From contig NZ_CP073318.1 of assembly GCF_018263855.1 (NCBI RefSeq), positions 9,858,001 through 9,922,000 of the forward strand: DNA of 64,000 nt. Reading direction: 5' to 3'. The DNA comes from Kutzneria sp. CA-103260 (lineage in GTDB: Bacteria > Actinomycetota > Actinomycetes > Mycobacteriales > Pseudonocardiaceae). Below the pieces are notes generated by a model. The model was not told where the DNA came from, searched no databases, and was given only the letters and a program-made list of their open reading frames with translations. The position numbers were made by a program, and so were the translations under genes. Below are positions 50,470-59,521 of the stretch, one piece after another (position 1 is the stretch's first letter; every line of letters starts with the position of its first letter).

Positions 50470-52026
50470 TTGGAGCGGACGCTGGCCTGGGACGGAGCCG
50501 CCGTCGTGGCCGTGGACCAGTGCGCGCTGCCGCACGAGCGGACCGTGCTGCGCCTGACGACACCCGACGAGGTCATCGACGCCATCAAGCGGCTGGCCAT
50601 TCGCGGCGCGCCCGCGATCGGCGTGGCCGGTGCGCTCGCGGTGGCGCTGTCGGCGCAGCTCAGCGACGGTGATGACCAGTCCGTACGGGAGGACGCCGAG
50701 CGCATCGCCAACGCGCGGCCGACCGCGGTCAACCTCAGCTGGGCCGTGCGCCGGGTGCTGACGAAACTCCCCGGCGGTGCGCGGGCCGTGCTGGACGAGG
50801 CGCTGGCCATGCTGGAGGAGGACGAGCGGACCAATCACGCGATGGCGGCCCGGGCCGCCGACGCCGTGCTCGGCCTGACCAGCCGTCGCCCGCTGCGGAT
50901 CCTCACCCACTGCAACACCGGCGCGCTGGCCACCGTGGCCGTCGGCACCGCGCTGGGCGGCATCAAGGAACTGGCCGCGCGTGGCCTGGTCGAAGAGGTG
51001 CTGGCCGGCGAGACCCGGCCGCTGCTGCAGGGCGCGCGGCTGACGGCGTGGGAGCTGACCCAGGCCGGCATCCCGTTCCGGCTGTGCGTGGACTCCGCCG
51101 GCCCGGCCGCGATCGCCGCCGGCCTGGTGGACGTGGTGATGGTCGGCGCGGACCGGATCACCGCCAGCGGCGACGTGGCCAACAAGGTCGGCACCTACTC
51201 GCTGGCCGTGGCCGCGGCCCGTAGCGGCATCCCGTTCGTGGTGGTGGCACCAGAGTCCACTGTGGACGAGTCCATTTCGGACGGTTCGCAGATCGTCATC
51301 GAGCAGCGGCACGCCGACGAGGTGATCGCCTTCCACGGGCACCGGGTGGCGCTGCCAGACACGCCGGTGTTCAACCCCGCCTTCGACGTCACGCCCAACG
51401 ACCTCGTGACGGCGATCGTCACCGAGGACCGGGTGTGGCCGCAGCGGCCGGCCGGGCAGCTGGCCGAGATCGCCCGCGGCCTCTACCAGCGCGGCTGGCT
51501 GGACGGCACCGCCGGCAACCTGTCGGTGCGTATCGGCTCCCAGGCGCTGATCACCGCCAGCGGCCGCAGCAAGGGCGAGCTGACCCCGGCCGACGTCGTG
51601 GTGGTGGAGGCCGAGACCGGGGAGCGGATCTCCGGCCCGAAGCCGTCCGCCGAGACGTCCATCCACGCCGCCATCTACAAGGCGTTCGCGGACTGCGGTG
51701 CGGTGGTGCACGCCCATCCGCCGTACGCGACGGCGGTGGCGGCCAAGGCGATGGCCGCCGGGGAGAACTCGGTCCGCTTCACCGATTTCGAGATCATCAA
51801 GGGCTTCGGCGTCGCCGACCCCAGCTCGCTGACCGTGCCGGTGTTCACCAACTGGTCGGACGTGCCGCGCATCGCCGCCGAGATCGGGGAGCAGGTCGAC
51901 GGCTCAGTGCCGGTGCTGCTGATCGGCCACCACGGCGTCACCGCCTGGGGACCTACCCTGGAGATCGCCCGCAACCGGGTGGAGTGCATCGAGGCCCTCT
52001 GCCGGCTGCACCTGCTCACGAACTAG
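50470..52026 (+). CDS. mtnAB: Fused methylthioribose-1-phosphate isomerase / methylthioribulose-1-phosphate dehydratase
   Basis: The TTG at 50470 with a G-rich site six bases upstream gives 518 residues. Residues 1-320 are MtnA: IRGAPAIGVAGA, the catalytic Cys148 in LTHCNTG, Asp228 in VGADRI, then NKVGTY. Residues 325-518 are MtnB, a class II aldolase-type zinc enzyme: GWLDGTAGNLSVR, ITASGRSKGEL, Glu395 in SAETSIHA, His414/His416 in VHAHPPYAT and the third zinc ligand in LIGHHGVTAWG. The product isomerises methylthioribose-1-phosphate and dehydrates the resulting ribulose phosphate, so two consecutive steps of methylthioadenosine salvage sit in one chain. MtnD and MtnC genes follow. Confidence 0.93.
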   Translation: MERTLAWDGAAVVAVDQCALPHERTVLRLTTPDEVIDAIKRLAIRGAPAIGVAGALAVALSAQLSDGDDQSVREDAERIANARPTAVNLSWAVRRVLTKLPGGARAVLDEALAMLEEDERTNHAMAARAADAVLGLTSRRPLRILTHCNTGALATVAVGTALGGIKELAARGLVEEVLAGETRPLLQGARLTAWELTQAGIPFRLCVDSAGPAAIAAGLVDVVMVGADRITASGDVANKVGTYSLAVAAARSGIPFVVVAPESTVDESISDGSQIVIEQRHADEVIAFHGHRVALPDTPVFNPAFDVTPNDLVTAIVTEDRVWPQRPAGQLAEIARGLYQRGWLDGTAGNLSVRIGSQALITASGRSKGELTPADVVVVEAETGERISGPKPSAETSIHAAIYKAFADCGAVVHAHPPYATAVAAKAMAAGENSVRFTDFEIIKGFGVADPSSLTVPVFTNWSDVPRIAAEIGEQVDGSVPVLLIGHHGVTAWGPTLEIARNRVECIEALCRLHLLTN

Positions 52027-52036
52027 GAGAACTTCG

Positions 52037-52600
52037 ATGACGTTGCTGCAGGTCATGGCCGACGGCGACCGCGACGAGGTGTTGCTGCGCACCACCGACC
52101 TCGCGACGATCACCGCCGAGCTGGCTCCGTTCAACATCACCCTCGAGCAGTGGGACACCGTCGAGCTGTCCGACACCGCCGGCCAGGACGAGGTGCTGGC
52201 GGCCTACCAGGCCGACGTGGAGAAGGTGTCCAAGGCCGGCGACTACCGGCTGGTCGACGTGGTCCGGATGAAGCCCTCGGACGACCCGGAGTGGCCGGCC
52301 AAGGCCAAGGGCGCGCGGGAGAAGTTCCTCAACGAGCACACCCACGACGAGGACGAGGTCCGCTTTTTCGTCGAGGGCAAGGGCTGCTTCTACCTGCACC
52401 TGGCCGGCAAGGTGTACGCCGTGGTGTGCGAGCGCGGCGACCTGATGTCGGTGCCGGCCGGCACCACGCACTGGTTCGACATGGGCTCGCAGCCGGAGTT
52501 CTGCGCGATCCGGTTCTTCCAGGAGGAGGACGGCTGGGTCGCGGGCTTCACCGGGGACGGCATCTCGTCCCGGATGCCGACCCTGGACGAGTTGGTGTGA
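52037..52600 (+). CDS. mtnD: Acireductone dioxygenase
   Basis: The ATG at 52037 gives 187 residues. The cupin metal site is His101, His103 and Glu107 (HTHDEDEVRFFVEG) plus His145 (PAGTTHWFDMG). It oxidises acireductone with O2 to the methionine precursor ketomethylthiobutyrate (iron form). It lies ten bases after mtnAB and overlaps mtnC. Confidence 0.94.
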   Translation: MTLLQVMADGDRDEVLLRTTDLATITAELAPFNITLEQWDTVELSDTAGQDEVLAAYQADVEKVSKAGDYRLVDVVRMKPSDDPEWPAKAKGAREKFLNEHTHDEDEVRFFVEGKGCFYLHLAGKVYAVVCERGDLMSVPAGTTHWFDMGSQPEFCAIRFFQEEDGWVAGFTGDGISSRMPTLDELV

Positions 52601-53238
52601 TCGTCACCGACATCGAGGGCACCACCAGCGCCATCGCCCATGTGCACGACGTGCTGTTCCCTTACTCGCGGTCGCGTGTGCGGGAGTGGGTACGCCGGCC
52701 TGAGGCGGCGGAGGTGGTGCGGGAGGTGGCCGAGGATCCGGACGAGGCGGCCCGGATCCTGGTCGGCTGGATCGACGCGGACGTCAAAGCCACGCCGCTG
52801 AAGACATTGCAGGGCTTGATCTGGGCCGAGGGCTACGCCTCCGGCGAGCTCACCGCGCACGTGTACGACGACGTGCCGCCGGTGCTGGCGCGGTGGTCGG
52901 CCGAGGGTGTGCCGGTGTACGTGTACTCGTCGGGATCCGAGCTGGCGCAACGGTTGTGGTTCCGGCACACCCAACACGGCGACCTGCTCGGCCACTTCTG
53001 CGGGCACTACGACACGGTGTCGGCCGGGCCGAAGCGGGAAGTCGCCTCGTACCAGGCGATCGCGAAGTCCATCGGCGTGGAGCCGGGGGAGCTGACGTTC
53101 CTGTCCGACGTGGCGGCGGAGCTGGACGCCGCTGCCGAGGCGGGCTGGCACACCATCGGCGTCTCCCGGCCCGAGGACGACTCCCCGGACGTGGGCCGGC
53201 ATCCCAAGATCAGCAGCTTCGCGGAACTCGACATATAA
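52597..53238 (+). CDS. mtnC: Enolase-phosphatase of methionine salvage
   Basis: The GTG at 52597 overlaps the mtnD stop (GTGA) and gives 213 residues. The HAD motif I is the DxE form (DIEGTTS, Asp5 and Glu7) specific to MtnC, with VYVYSSGS as motif II and FLSDVAAELDAAAEAG as motif IV. It enolises and dephosphorylates diketomethylthiopentyl-phosphate to acireductone, the substrate of MtnD. A methylthioadenosine phosphorylase gene is not in the window. Confidence 0.92.
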   Translation: MIVTDIEGTTSAIAHVHDVLFPYSRSRVREWVRRPEAAEVVREVAEDPDEAARILVGWIDADVKATPLKTLQGLIWAEGYASGELTAHVYDDVPPVLARWSAEGVPVYVYSSGSELAQRLWFRHTQHGDLLGHFCGHYDTVSAGPKREVASYQAIAKSIGVEPGELTFLSDVAAELDAAAEAGWHTIGVSRPEDDSPDVGRHPKISSFAELDI

Positions 53239-53240
53239 GT

Positions 53241-53287
53241 GCCTGAGAGCGGGACTCGCGGGGTTTCCGCGAGTCCCGCTCTCAGGC
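53241..53287. terminator. Perfect 21-bp bidirectional terminator
   Basis: Arms 53241-53261 and 53267-53287 are perfect complements with a 5-base loop, placed between convergent mtnC and the phosphoesterase gene. The arm word CGCGAGTCCCGCTCTCAG also occurs at about 26.58 kb. Confidence 0.92.
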
Positions 53288-53303
53288 AATTGAATTACCG
53301 GTT

Positions 53304-55043
53304 TCAGCTGATGGTGAAGGGGGTTGGGCCGGCGAGGACGGTGTAACCGTCGTTGTAGCAGTACCAGGCGGCCCAGGAACCCTTGCCCGGGTTGAAGGTC
53401 AGCGAGCCGCTGGCGTTGGGCGCGTACTGCCAGGTCGTCGCCGCCTGCTGGCCCGGCACCACGCCGACCGGGTAGATGCCGATCCAGTTCTTGGCGCTGA
53501 CCGTGGCGGCCGGCGTCGAGTACTGGAAGGTGCCCGGTGCGCCGGCGGTCAGCGTGCTGCCGCCGGTCGGGGTGGCGAAGGCGTCGTTGAGCGGCGTGGC
53601 GTACCGGTCGTTGGCGGTGATCGCGGGCAGGCCCAGCGCCGCCTCGATGGTGCGTCCCGCGCTGTAGTGGTCGTAGCGGGTGTTGCTGACCCGGCCGGCC
53701 GCGACCGTGCCCTGCGAGCCGACGACGATCGTGGCGACCTGGTTGCCGGCGCCGGACTCGTTCTCGTCCCAGGTGACGACCAGCAGCGAGCGCTGCGTGG
53801 TCCACGCCGGCGAGTGCAGGATCGGGTCGAGGGTCTGCTTCAGCCAGCCGTCCTGGACCTTCAGGCTGGTGGCGCTGCCGTTGCCCGAGGCCTCGCCGTC
53901 GTAGTAGTCGTCGGCCGCCAGCCAGGAGAAAGCCGGCGTGGTCGAGGCGCTGGCCAGGTCGGTGGCGAGCTGGTTGGTGTCGAACAGATGGGCCTGGCAC
54001 CGGGCCGAGTTGCCGCTCACGTCGGTGTAGTTGATGAACGGCGCGTCGTCCGGCTCGTAGTACTTGTCGTACTGCGTGGTGGTGTTGCAGGGAGTTCCCA
54101 TGCCCTGCTCGTACGCCTTCCAGCTCTTGCCGGCGCTTTCGAGCTCGTCACCGAGATTCTTGTTGGGGTCGTTGATGTTCGGGAAGTAGGTGGCGCCGTT
54201 CGCGTACGTGTCGCCGCCGGCGATGGCCAGGTAGTTCTCGTCGCTGGGGTGGTAGACGGCGCGGTAGTTCGCCATCGTCGTGCCCTGCGCCATCAGGCTG
54301 CGCAGGTACGGCGTGTCCGCGGCGTCGCCCATGATCGCCGAGTAGTTCGTGTTCTCCATCATGACCGTGAACACGTGGTCGTAGCCGGGAACCTGGCTCG
54401 GCGGCGGGGTCAGCACCGGCTGGCGCACCGGGGTCGACAGCGTCAGCGAGAGATTGTCGGCGTAGCCGGATTCCCCGGTGCTGTTGAGGAACCACACCTG
54501 CACGAGGATCGACCGCGTGCCGGCCGGCACGGCGCCGGTGGTGTCGCGGGCCAGGAACTCCGTCTGGCCGCCGCGATCGGACTCGCTGACGGTCGGAAGC
54601 TGTGCCGTGGCCCCGAGTTGGTGCGCGGAGCCGTCCAGGAACTGCGCGGAGACCACGGCGTAGCCGGCATAGGTGGTCCAGCCGCCGAGCCAGCCGGACA
54701 GGTCGTAGGTGACGCCGCCGCCGTCGATCGCCGTCGCCGCGGAGGAAACGTCGACGGTCTGCGACATCGCGCTGTCACCCTGGTCGCCGGGGGCGAGGAA
54801 AGCCTTGCCCGGCGCGGGATTCACCGGATGTCCGAACGAACCCGCCGAGTAGCAGACGACATCCGGGCTGCCGGTGGCCACCGTCCAGCCGGGCATGGTC
54901 GTCGCCGCGTGCCAGTCGGTCGTGCAGTAGCCCGCCTCGGCGTCCCCGCCGACGATCAGGTTGCCGCTGCCGGTCGCCGCGACCGCCGGCGCGCCCGCGA
55001 GCACGATCGCCAAGCTGCCTAAGAGAATCCCCAGCCGTCTCAT
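53304..55043 (-). CDS. Secreted phosphoesterase (phospholipase C/acid phosphatase family)
   Basis: The ATG at 55043 follows AAGGGG and gives 579 residues. After a signal peptide (about 1-25) there is a carbohydrate-binding-like beta domain (about 30-200), then the phosphoesterase domain (about 220-500): YDHVFTVMMENTNYSAIMG with the catalytic threonine/asparagine region, ENYLAIAGGDTYANGATYFPNIND, and VVTWDENESGAGNQVATIVVG with the metal-binding Asp-Glu pair, DHYSAGRTIEAALGLP. A small C-terminal beta domain ends GSLTFNPGKGSWAAWYCYNDGYTVL. It is related to AcpA and phospholipase C enzymes and acts on extracellular phosphate esters. Confidence 0.86.
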   Translation of the reverse strand: MRRLGILLGSLAIVLAGAPAVAATGSGNLIVGGDAEAGYCTTDWHAATTMPGWTVATGSPDVVCYSAGSFGHPVNPAPGKAFLAPGDQGDSAMSQTVDVSSAATAIDGGGVTYDLSGWLGGWTTYAGYAVVSAQFLDGSAHQLGATAQLPTVSESDRGGQTEFLARDTTGAVPAGTRSILVQVWFLNSTGESGYADNLSLTLSTPVRQPVLTPPPSQVPGYDHVFTVMMENTNYSAIMGDAADTPYLRSLMAQGTTMANYRAVYHPSDENYLAIAGGDTYANGATYFPNINDPNKNLGDELESAGKSWKAYEQGMGTPCNTTTQYDKYYEPDDAPFINYTDVSGNSARCQAHLFDTNQLATDLASASTTPAFSWLAADDYYDGEASGNGSATSLKVQDGWLKQTLDPILHSPAWTTQRSLLVVTWDENESGAGNQVATIVVGSQGTVAAGRVSNTRYDHYSAGRTIEAALGLPAITANDRYATPLNDAFATPTGGSTLTAGAPGTFQYSTPAATVSAKNWIGIYPVGVVPGQQAATTWQYAPNASGSLTFNPGKGSWAAWYCYNDGYTVLAGPTPFTIS

Positions 55044-55152
55044 GTGCTGCCCCTTCACCGCGTTGTGGTGCAGTGCAGTGTCGGGAGCGACGTTGAACCC
55101 CCGGCGAAGGGCAGACTACCGGCAGACCATCGTGTCGCCAATCCTTCACCCG

Positions 55153-55189
55153 CGGTTCAGACTTGGCCACTGGGGCCAAGTCTGAACCG
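55153..55189 (-). terminator. Terminator of the fadA-fadB operon
   Basis: Perfect 16-bp arms (55153-55168 and 55174-55189) flank a 5-base loop, 33 bases beyond the fadB stop. Confidence 0.85.
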
Positions 55190-55221
55190 GACAGGTGTAC
55201 AACGTGGACAGACGCGGTTGG

Positions 55222-57411
55222 CTACTCGAAGGTCTCGCCGGCGGCGGCCTTCTTGCGCAGCAGCTCCGGCGGGGTGAAGCGGTCGCCGTAGCGCTGGGCC
55301 AGTTCCTCGGCCCGGGCGATGAAACCGTTCAGGCCGCCCTCGTAGCCGTTGATGTACTGGAGCACACCACCGGTCCAGGCCGGGAAGCCGATGCCGAAGA
55401 TGGAGCCGATGTTGGCGTCGGCGACGGCGGTGATCACGCCCTCCTCTACGCACTTCACCGTCTCGATGGCCTCCGCGAACAGCATCCGCTCCTTCATGTC
55501 CTGGAACGGAATATTGTCGCCATCGCGGATGATGCCCGGCCCACCTGCAAAGGCACTGCCGAAGTGCTCGGCCAGGCCGGACCAGAGGCCGGCGCGCTTG
55601 CCGTCGGCGTACTCGTAGAAGCCCTTGCCGTAGGCGCGGCCGCCGCGGTCGAACTCCACCACCATGCGGTCGATGACCTGCTCGGCCGGGTGCGAGACCC
55701 AGGTGCCGCCGGCCGCCTCGACCGCCTTGCGGGACTCGTCGCGGATCTTGCGCGGCAGGGTCAGCGTCAGCTCGTCCATCAGCGACAGCACCGGCGCCGG
55801 GTAGCCGGCCTGGGTGCTGGCCTGCTCGATAGACGCGGCCGGCAGGCCCTCGCCCAGCATGGCCACGCCCTCGTTGATGAACGTGCCGATGACGCGGCTG
55901 GTGAAGAAGCCGCGACTGTCGTTGACCACGATCGGCGTCTTCTTCAGCTGCAGCACCACGTCGAACGCCTTGGCCAGCGCCTCGTCGCTGGTGTTGGCGC
56001 CACGGATGATCTCCACCAGCGGCATCTTGTCCACCGGCGAGAAGAAGTGCAGGCCCACGAAGTCGGCCTGCCGCTTCACCCCCTCGGCCAGGCCGGTGAT
56101 CGGCAGCGTCGAGGTGTTGGAGCACAGCAGCGCGTCCGGCTCGACCACGTTCTCGATCTCGGCGAACACCTGGTGCTTGAGCTCGGTGTTCTCGAACACC
56201 GCCTCGATCACCAGGTCGCAGCCGGCCAGGTCGGCGACGTCCGCGGTGGGCGTGATGCGGGCCAGGATCTCGTCCCGCTTCTCGGTGGTCAGCTTGCCCC
56301 GGCTCACGGCCTTGTCCAGCAGGCCGACCGAGTAGTTCCTGCCCTTCTCGGCCGCCTCGGCCGAGACGTCCTTGAGCACCACCTGCATGCCGGAGCGGGC
56401 CGCGGAGTAGGCGATGCCCGCGCCCATCATGCCGGCGCCCAGCACCGCGACCTTCTTGGCCGTGTACTGCGGCACGCCCTGCGGCCGGCTGCCGCCCTTG
56501 TTGATGCTCTGCAGGTCGAAGAAGAACGCCTTGATCATGTTCTTCGAGACCTGGCCGGCCGAGAGCTGGAGCATGTAGCGGGACTCGATGCGCAGCGCGT
56601 TCTCGAAGTCGACCTGGCTGCCCTCGACCGCGGCCGACAGGATCGCCTTCGGCGCCGGCATCGGCGCGCCCTTGAGCTGCTTGCGCAGGTTGGCCGGGAA
56701 GGCCGGCAGGTTGGCGGCGAACTTCGGCACCGACGGCGTGCCGCCGGGGATCTTGTAGCCCTTGACGTCCCAGGGCTGCACGGCCTCCGGGTTGTCCTTG
56801 ATCCACTGCTTGGCCCGCGACACCATCTCCTCCGGCGTCGCCACGACCTCGTCGACGATGCCGGTCTCCTTGGCCGCGGCCGGGGCCAGCTGCTGGCCCT
56901 GCAGCAGCAGCTTCAGCAGCGCGTCGGCGATGCCGAGCATGCGGACCGTGCGCACCACGCCGCCGGCGCCGGGCAGCAGGCCCAGCGTCACCTCGGGGAA
57001 ACCGAAGCGGGACTTGGGGTTGTCCAGCGCGACCCGGTGGTGGCAGGACAGCGCGATCTCCAGGCCGCCGCCCAGCGCCGAGCCGTTCAGCGCCGCCACG
57101 ACCGGCCGGCCCAGCGTCTCCAGGCCCCGCAGCGCCGCCTTGGTGCTGGTCAGCGTGGCCATGAAGCGCTCGCCGTCGGCCGGCGTGACCTGGCGCAGGT
57201 CGTTCAGGTCGCCGCCGGCGAAGAACGTCTTCTTGGCCGAGGCCACCACCACGCCGGTGATGTCGTCACGCTCGCGGCGCAGCCGCTCCACGACCTGCGT
57301 GACCGCGTCCGTGAACTCCTGGTTCATGGTGTTCGCGGACTGGCCGGGCGCGTCCATCGTCAGCGTGACGATGCCGTCGGAGTCCTTGTCCCACTTGAAG
57401 TACTCGCTCAT
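55222..57411 (-). CDS. fadB: Fatty acid oxidation complex alpha subunit: enoyl-CoA hydratase / 3-hydroxyacyl-CoA dehydrogenase
   Basis: The ATG at 57411 gives 729 residues. The N-terminal crotonase domain (about 1-190) has [22 protein letters not shown] and [22 protein letters not shown], with both catalytic glutamates (in GGGLEIAL and FGFPEVTLG). The dehydrogenase NAD domain follows at about 330-510 ([45 protein letters not shown]), then the C-terminal domain ([22 protein letters not shown]). It hydrates enoyl-CoA and oxidises the 3-hydroxy product; thiolysis is done by FadA, encoded 11 bases upstream. Confidence 0.94.
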   Translation of the reverse strand: MSEYFKWDKDSDGIVTLTMDAPGQSANTMNQEFTDAVTQVVERLRRERDDITGVVVASAKKTFFAGGDLNDLRQVTPADGERFMATLTSTKAALRGLETLGRPVVAALNGSALGGGLEIALSCHHRVALDNPKSRFGFPEVTLGLLPGAGGVVRTVRMLGIADALLKLLLQGQQLAPAAAKETGIVDEVVATPEEMVSRAKQWIKDNPEAVQPWDVKGYKIPGGTPSVPKFAANLPAFPANLRKQLKGAPMPAPKAILSAAVEGSQVDFENALRIESRYMLQLSAGQVSKNMIKAFFFDLQSINKGGSRPQGVPQYTAKKVAVLGAGMMGAGIAYSAARSGMQVVLKDVSAEAAEKGRNYSVGLLDKAVSRGKLTTEKRDEILARITPTADVADLAGCDLVIEAVFENTELKHQVFAEIENVVEPDALLCSNTSTLPITGLAEGVKRQADFVGLHFFSPVDKMPLVEIIRGANTSDEALAKAFDVVLQLKKTPIVVNDSRGFFTSRVIGTFINEGVAMLGEGLPAASIEQASTQAGYPAPVLSLMDELTLTLPRKIRDESRKAVEAAGGTWVSHPAEQVIDRMVVEFDRGGRAYGKGFYEYADGKRAGLWSGLAEHFGSAFAGGPGIIRDGDNIPFQDMKERMLFAEAIETVKCVEEGVITAVADANIGSIFGIGFPAWTGGVLQYINGYEGGLNGFIARAEELAQRYGDRFTPPELLRKKAAAGETFE

Positions 57412-57422
57412 GACCTCGTCCC

Positions 57423-58637
57423 TCAGACGCGCTCGACGATGGTGGCGAGGCCCATGCCGCCGCCGATGCACAGGGTGACCATTCCGCGGCGCAGCTCCCG
57501 CCGCTCCAACTCGTCCACGATCGTGCCGAGGATCATCGCGCCGGTCGCGCCCAGCGGGTGGCCCAGGGCGATCGCGCCGCCGTTGACGTTGACCTTCTCC
57601 CACGGGATGTCCATGTCGCGCATGAAGCGCAGCACCACCGCGGCGAAGGCCTCGTTCATCTCGACCAGGTCGATGTCGTCGACCGTGAGGTTGGCCTTGG
57701 CCAGCGCCTTGCGGCAGGCCGGGGCCGGGCCGGTCAGCATGATCGTCGGGTCCGCGCCGCTGACCGCGGTGGCCACGATGCGGGCCCGCGGGGTGAGGCC
57801 GAACTCCTGGCCGATCTGCTCGCTGCCGATCGCCACCAGGGCCGCGCCGTCCACGATGCCCGAGGAGTTGCCGGGCGTGTGCACGTGGTTGATGCGCTCC
57901 ACCCAGTGGTACTTCTGCAGCGCCACCGCGTCGAAGCCGCCCATCTCGCCGATCGTGGCGAAGGACGGCTTCAGCTCGCCGAGGCCCTCCATCGTCGACT
58001 GCGGGCGGATGAACTCGTCGCGGTCCAGCACCGTCAGGCCGTTGCGGTCGCGGACCGGCACCACCGAGCGGTCGAAGTAGCCGTTGCTCTGCGCCTTGGC
58101 CGCGCGGGCCTGCGACTCCAGCGCGTAGGCGTCCACGTCCTCGCGGGAGAAGCCCTCGATCGAGGCGATCAGGTCGGCCCCGATGCCCTGCGGCACGAAG
58201 CTCGTGTCGTAGGCCGTCTCCGGGTCCATCGCCCAGGCGCCGCCGTCCGAGCCCATCGGCACCCGGGACATCGCCTCCACGCCGCCGGCCAGGATCAGGT
58301 CGTCCCAGCCCGACCGCACCTTCTGCGCCGCGATGTTCACCGCCTCCAGGCCCGAGGCGCAGAACCGGTTCAGCTGCACGCCGGCCACCGTGTTCGGCAG
58401 GCCCGCGGCCAGCGCCGCCGTCTTGGCGATGTCGGCCCCCTGGTCGCCGACCGGGGTCACGCAGCCCAGCACCACGTCGTCGATGCGGGCCGGGTCGAGG
58501 TTCGGGTTGCGGGTGCGCAGCTCGTCGATCAGGCCGACGAGCAGGGATACGGGCTTGACCTCGTGCAGCGACCCGTTCTGCTTGCCCTTCCCCCGCGGGG
58601 TCCGGACCGCGTCGAACACAAAAGCTTCGGTGCTCAT
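57423..58637 (-). CDS. fadA: Acetyl-CoA acyltransferase (3-ketoacyl-CoA thiolase)
   Basis: The ATG at 58637 gives 404 residues. The nucleophile is Cys93 in [12 protein letters not shown]; the general base histidine is in [15 protein letters not shown] and the second cysteine in CIGGGMG. NEAFA supplies the substrate-binding loop. It cleaves 3-ketoacyl-CoA to acetyl-CoA in beta-oxidation with FadB. The start is preceded by a weakly AG-rich GGAGGCGCC segment. Confidence 0.94.
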   Translation of the reverse strand: MSTEAFVFDAVRTPRGKGKQNGSLHEVKPVSLLVGLIDELRTRNPNLDPARIDDVVLGCVTPVGDQGADIAKTAALAAGLPNTVAGVQLNRFCASGLEAVNIAAQKVRSGWDDLILAGGVEAMSRVPMGSDGGAWAMDPETAYDTSFVPQGIGADLIASIEGFSREDVDAYALESQARAAKAQSNGYFDRSVVPVRDRNGLTVLDRDEFIRPQSTMEGLGELKPSFATIGEMGGFDAVALQKYHWVERINHVHTPGNSSGIVDGAALVAIGSEQIGQEFGLTPRARIVATAVSGADPTIMLTGPAPACRKALAKANLTVDDIDLVEMNEAFAAVVLRFMRDMDIPWEKVNVNGGAIALGHPLGATGAMILGTIVDELERRELRRGMVTLCIGGGMGLATIVERV

Positions 58638-58759
58638 GGCTGTGGCGCCTCCTGACTCGGGCATCACGTCGAAGGTAGCGCCGCCCCAAGTAACAATCAA
58701 TCCGGCCTGCATGTATCACATACCGCCCGGAATGTGAGTTGGGTCTCTCCCTGATCGGG

Positions 58760-58808
58760 TGTTGATCGCTACTGGTCAGTGTTGGTCGCTACCGGTCATT
58801 ACTGGTCG
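58760..58808. repeat. Iteron-like direct repeats before the antitoxin gene
   Basis: Two 20-bp units (58760-58779 and 58780-58799) share TGTTGrTCGCTACyGGTCA, and a partial third (TACTGGTCG) follows. The ACyGGTC cores are spaced by 20 and 10 bases, whole helical turns. They end 16 bases before the ATG at 58825, where a toxin-antitoxin autoregulator would bind. Confidence 0.6.
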
Positions 58809-58824
58809 GCGTTATCGTGGCTGC

Positions 58825-59190
58825 ATGGCTTCTCCGACGCATGCCCCGGAGCCCGACCGGTTCGCCGACCGGGCCGTCGAGACGCGTTCAGAGTGGGCCG
58901 GTGACGAGGAAGCGGCGGCCAGGTTCGGCTCCCCGGCCGCGATCCGCGCCGCGCTGCTATCCGAGCATGCCGCCGAGTTCGACGCCGCCTACGCCGCGGC
59001 GCTCACCTCGGCGCGGCGGACGCTCAGCCTGGACGAGCTGCACCATGTCCTGCGGGTGTGGCGGCGGGTGGCGTGGCAGACCGACACGGATGCCGACGCC
59101 GTCAAGGCGATGATCGAGGCCCAGCGGACGCGAACTCCCCGCGAGGGCAGCGTCTCGTGGGACGACCTTAAGGCTGAACTGGGCATCTGA
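58825..59190 (+). CDS. DUF6247-like putative antitoxin
   Basis: The ATG at 58825 gives 121 residues: an acidic start, then FGSPAAIRAALLSEHAAEFDAAYAAALTSARRTLSLDELHHVLRVWRRVAWQTDTDADAVKAMI, an all-helical core. I recall this pattern as DUF6247-type proteins, which precede RelE-like toxin genes in actinomycetes. A RelE-like frame follows 12 bases later, but it is broken. Confidence 0.65.
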   Translation: MASPTHAPEPDRFADRAVETRSEWAGDEEAAARFGSPAAIRAALLSEHAAEFDAAYAAALTSARRTLSLDELHHVLRVWRRVAWQTDTDADAVKAMIEAQRTRTPREGSVSWDDLKAELGI

Positions 59191-59202
59191 CGGTTCCGTT
59201 CC

Positions 59203-59465
59203 ATGTCCTACGAGCTCGACATCGACCCGAACGCGCGTGCCCAGATCAGGGCCCTGCCGCCGACCGCGCTGGGGCGCTGGCTGACGCGTTCAAGGTTCTT
59301 GCGCTGGTGCCCGAGCGAGGTGAGCCGCTGAACGCCGACAACCCGGATGGTGGCCTCTACCAGTTGGTCTTCGGCGGCGGTCCCGGCCTGGTCACCTACC
59401 TGCTGCTCGCCGACCAGCGGCGGGTCGACGTGCTGATCGTCAACTGGGTATCGGTTGCCCCATAG
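59203..59465 (+). pseudogene. RelE-like toxin gene with a frameshift
   Basis: The ATG at 59203 starts MSYELDIDPNARAQIRALPP, a RelE/ParE-type N-terminus, but this frame runs into an early stop at about 59331. From about 59270 the +1 frame continues the family: ADAFKVLALVPERGEPLNAD, then LYQLVFGGGPGLVTYLLLAD and RRVDVLIVNWVSVAP with a TAG at 59463-59465. The total length of 263 bases is one short of a multiple of three, so one base is missing near the GCTGGGGCGCTGG run (about 59268-59281). It is either a real inactivation or a sequencing error in a G run. Confidence 0.75.
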
Positions 59466-59521
59466 GGCCGCCGTCGGCTCGATCACGGACGCCACCGGAT
59501 CCGCGTCGCTACCGTGGCCGG

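Noticed and set aside
55195-58080. A 961-codon plus-strand frame opposite fadB and fadA
   Set aside because: It mirrors two well-conserved enzymes and shows no domain of its own.
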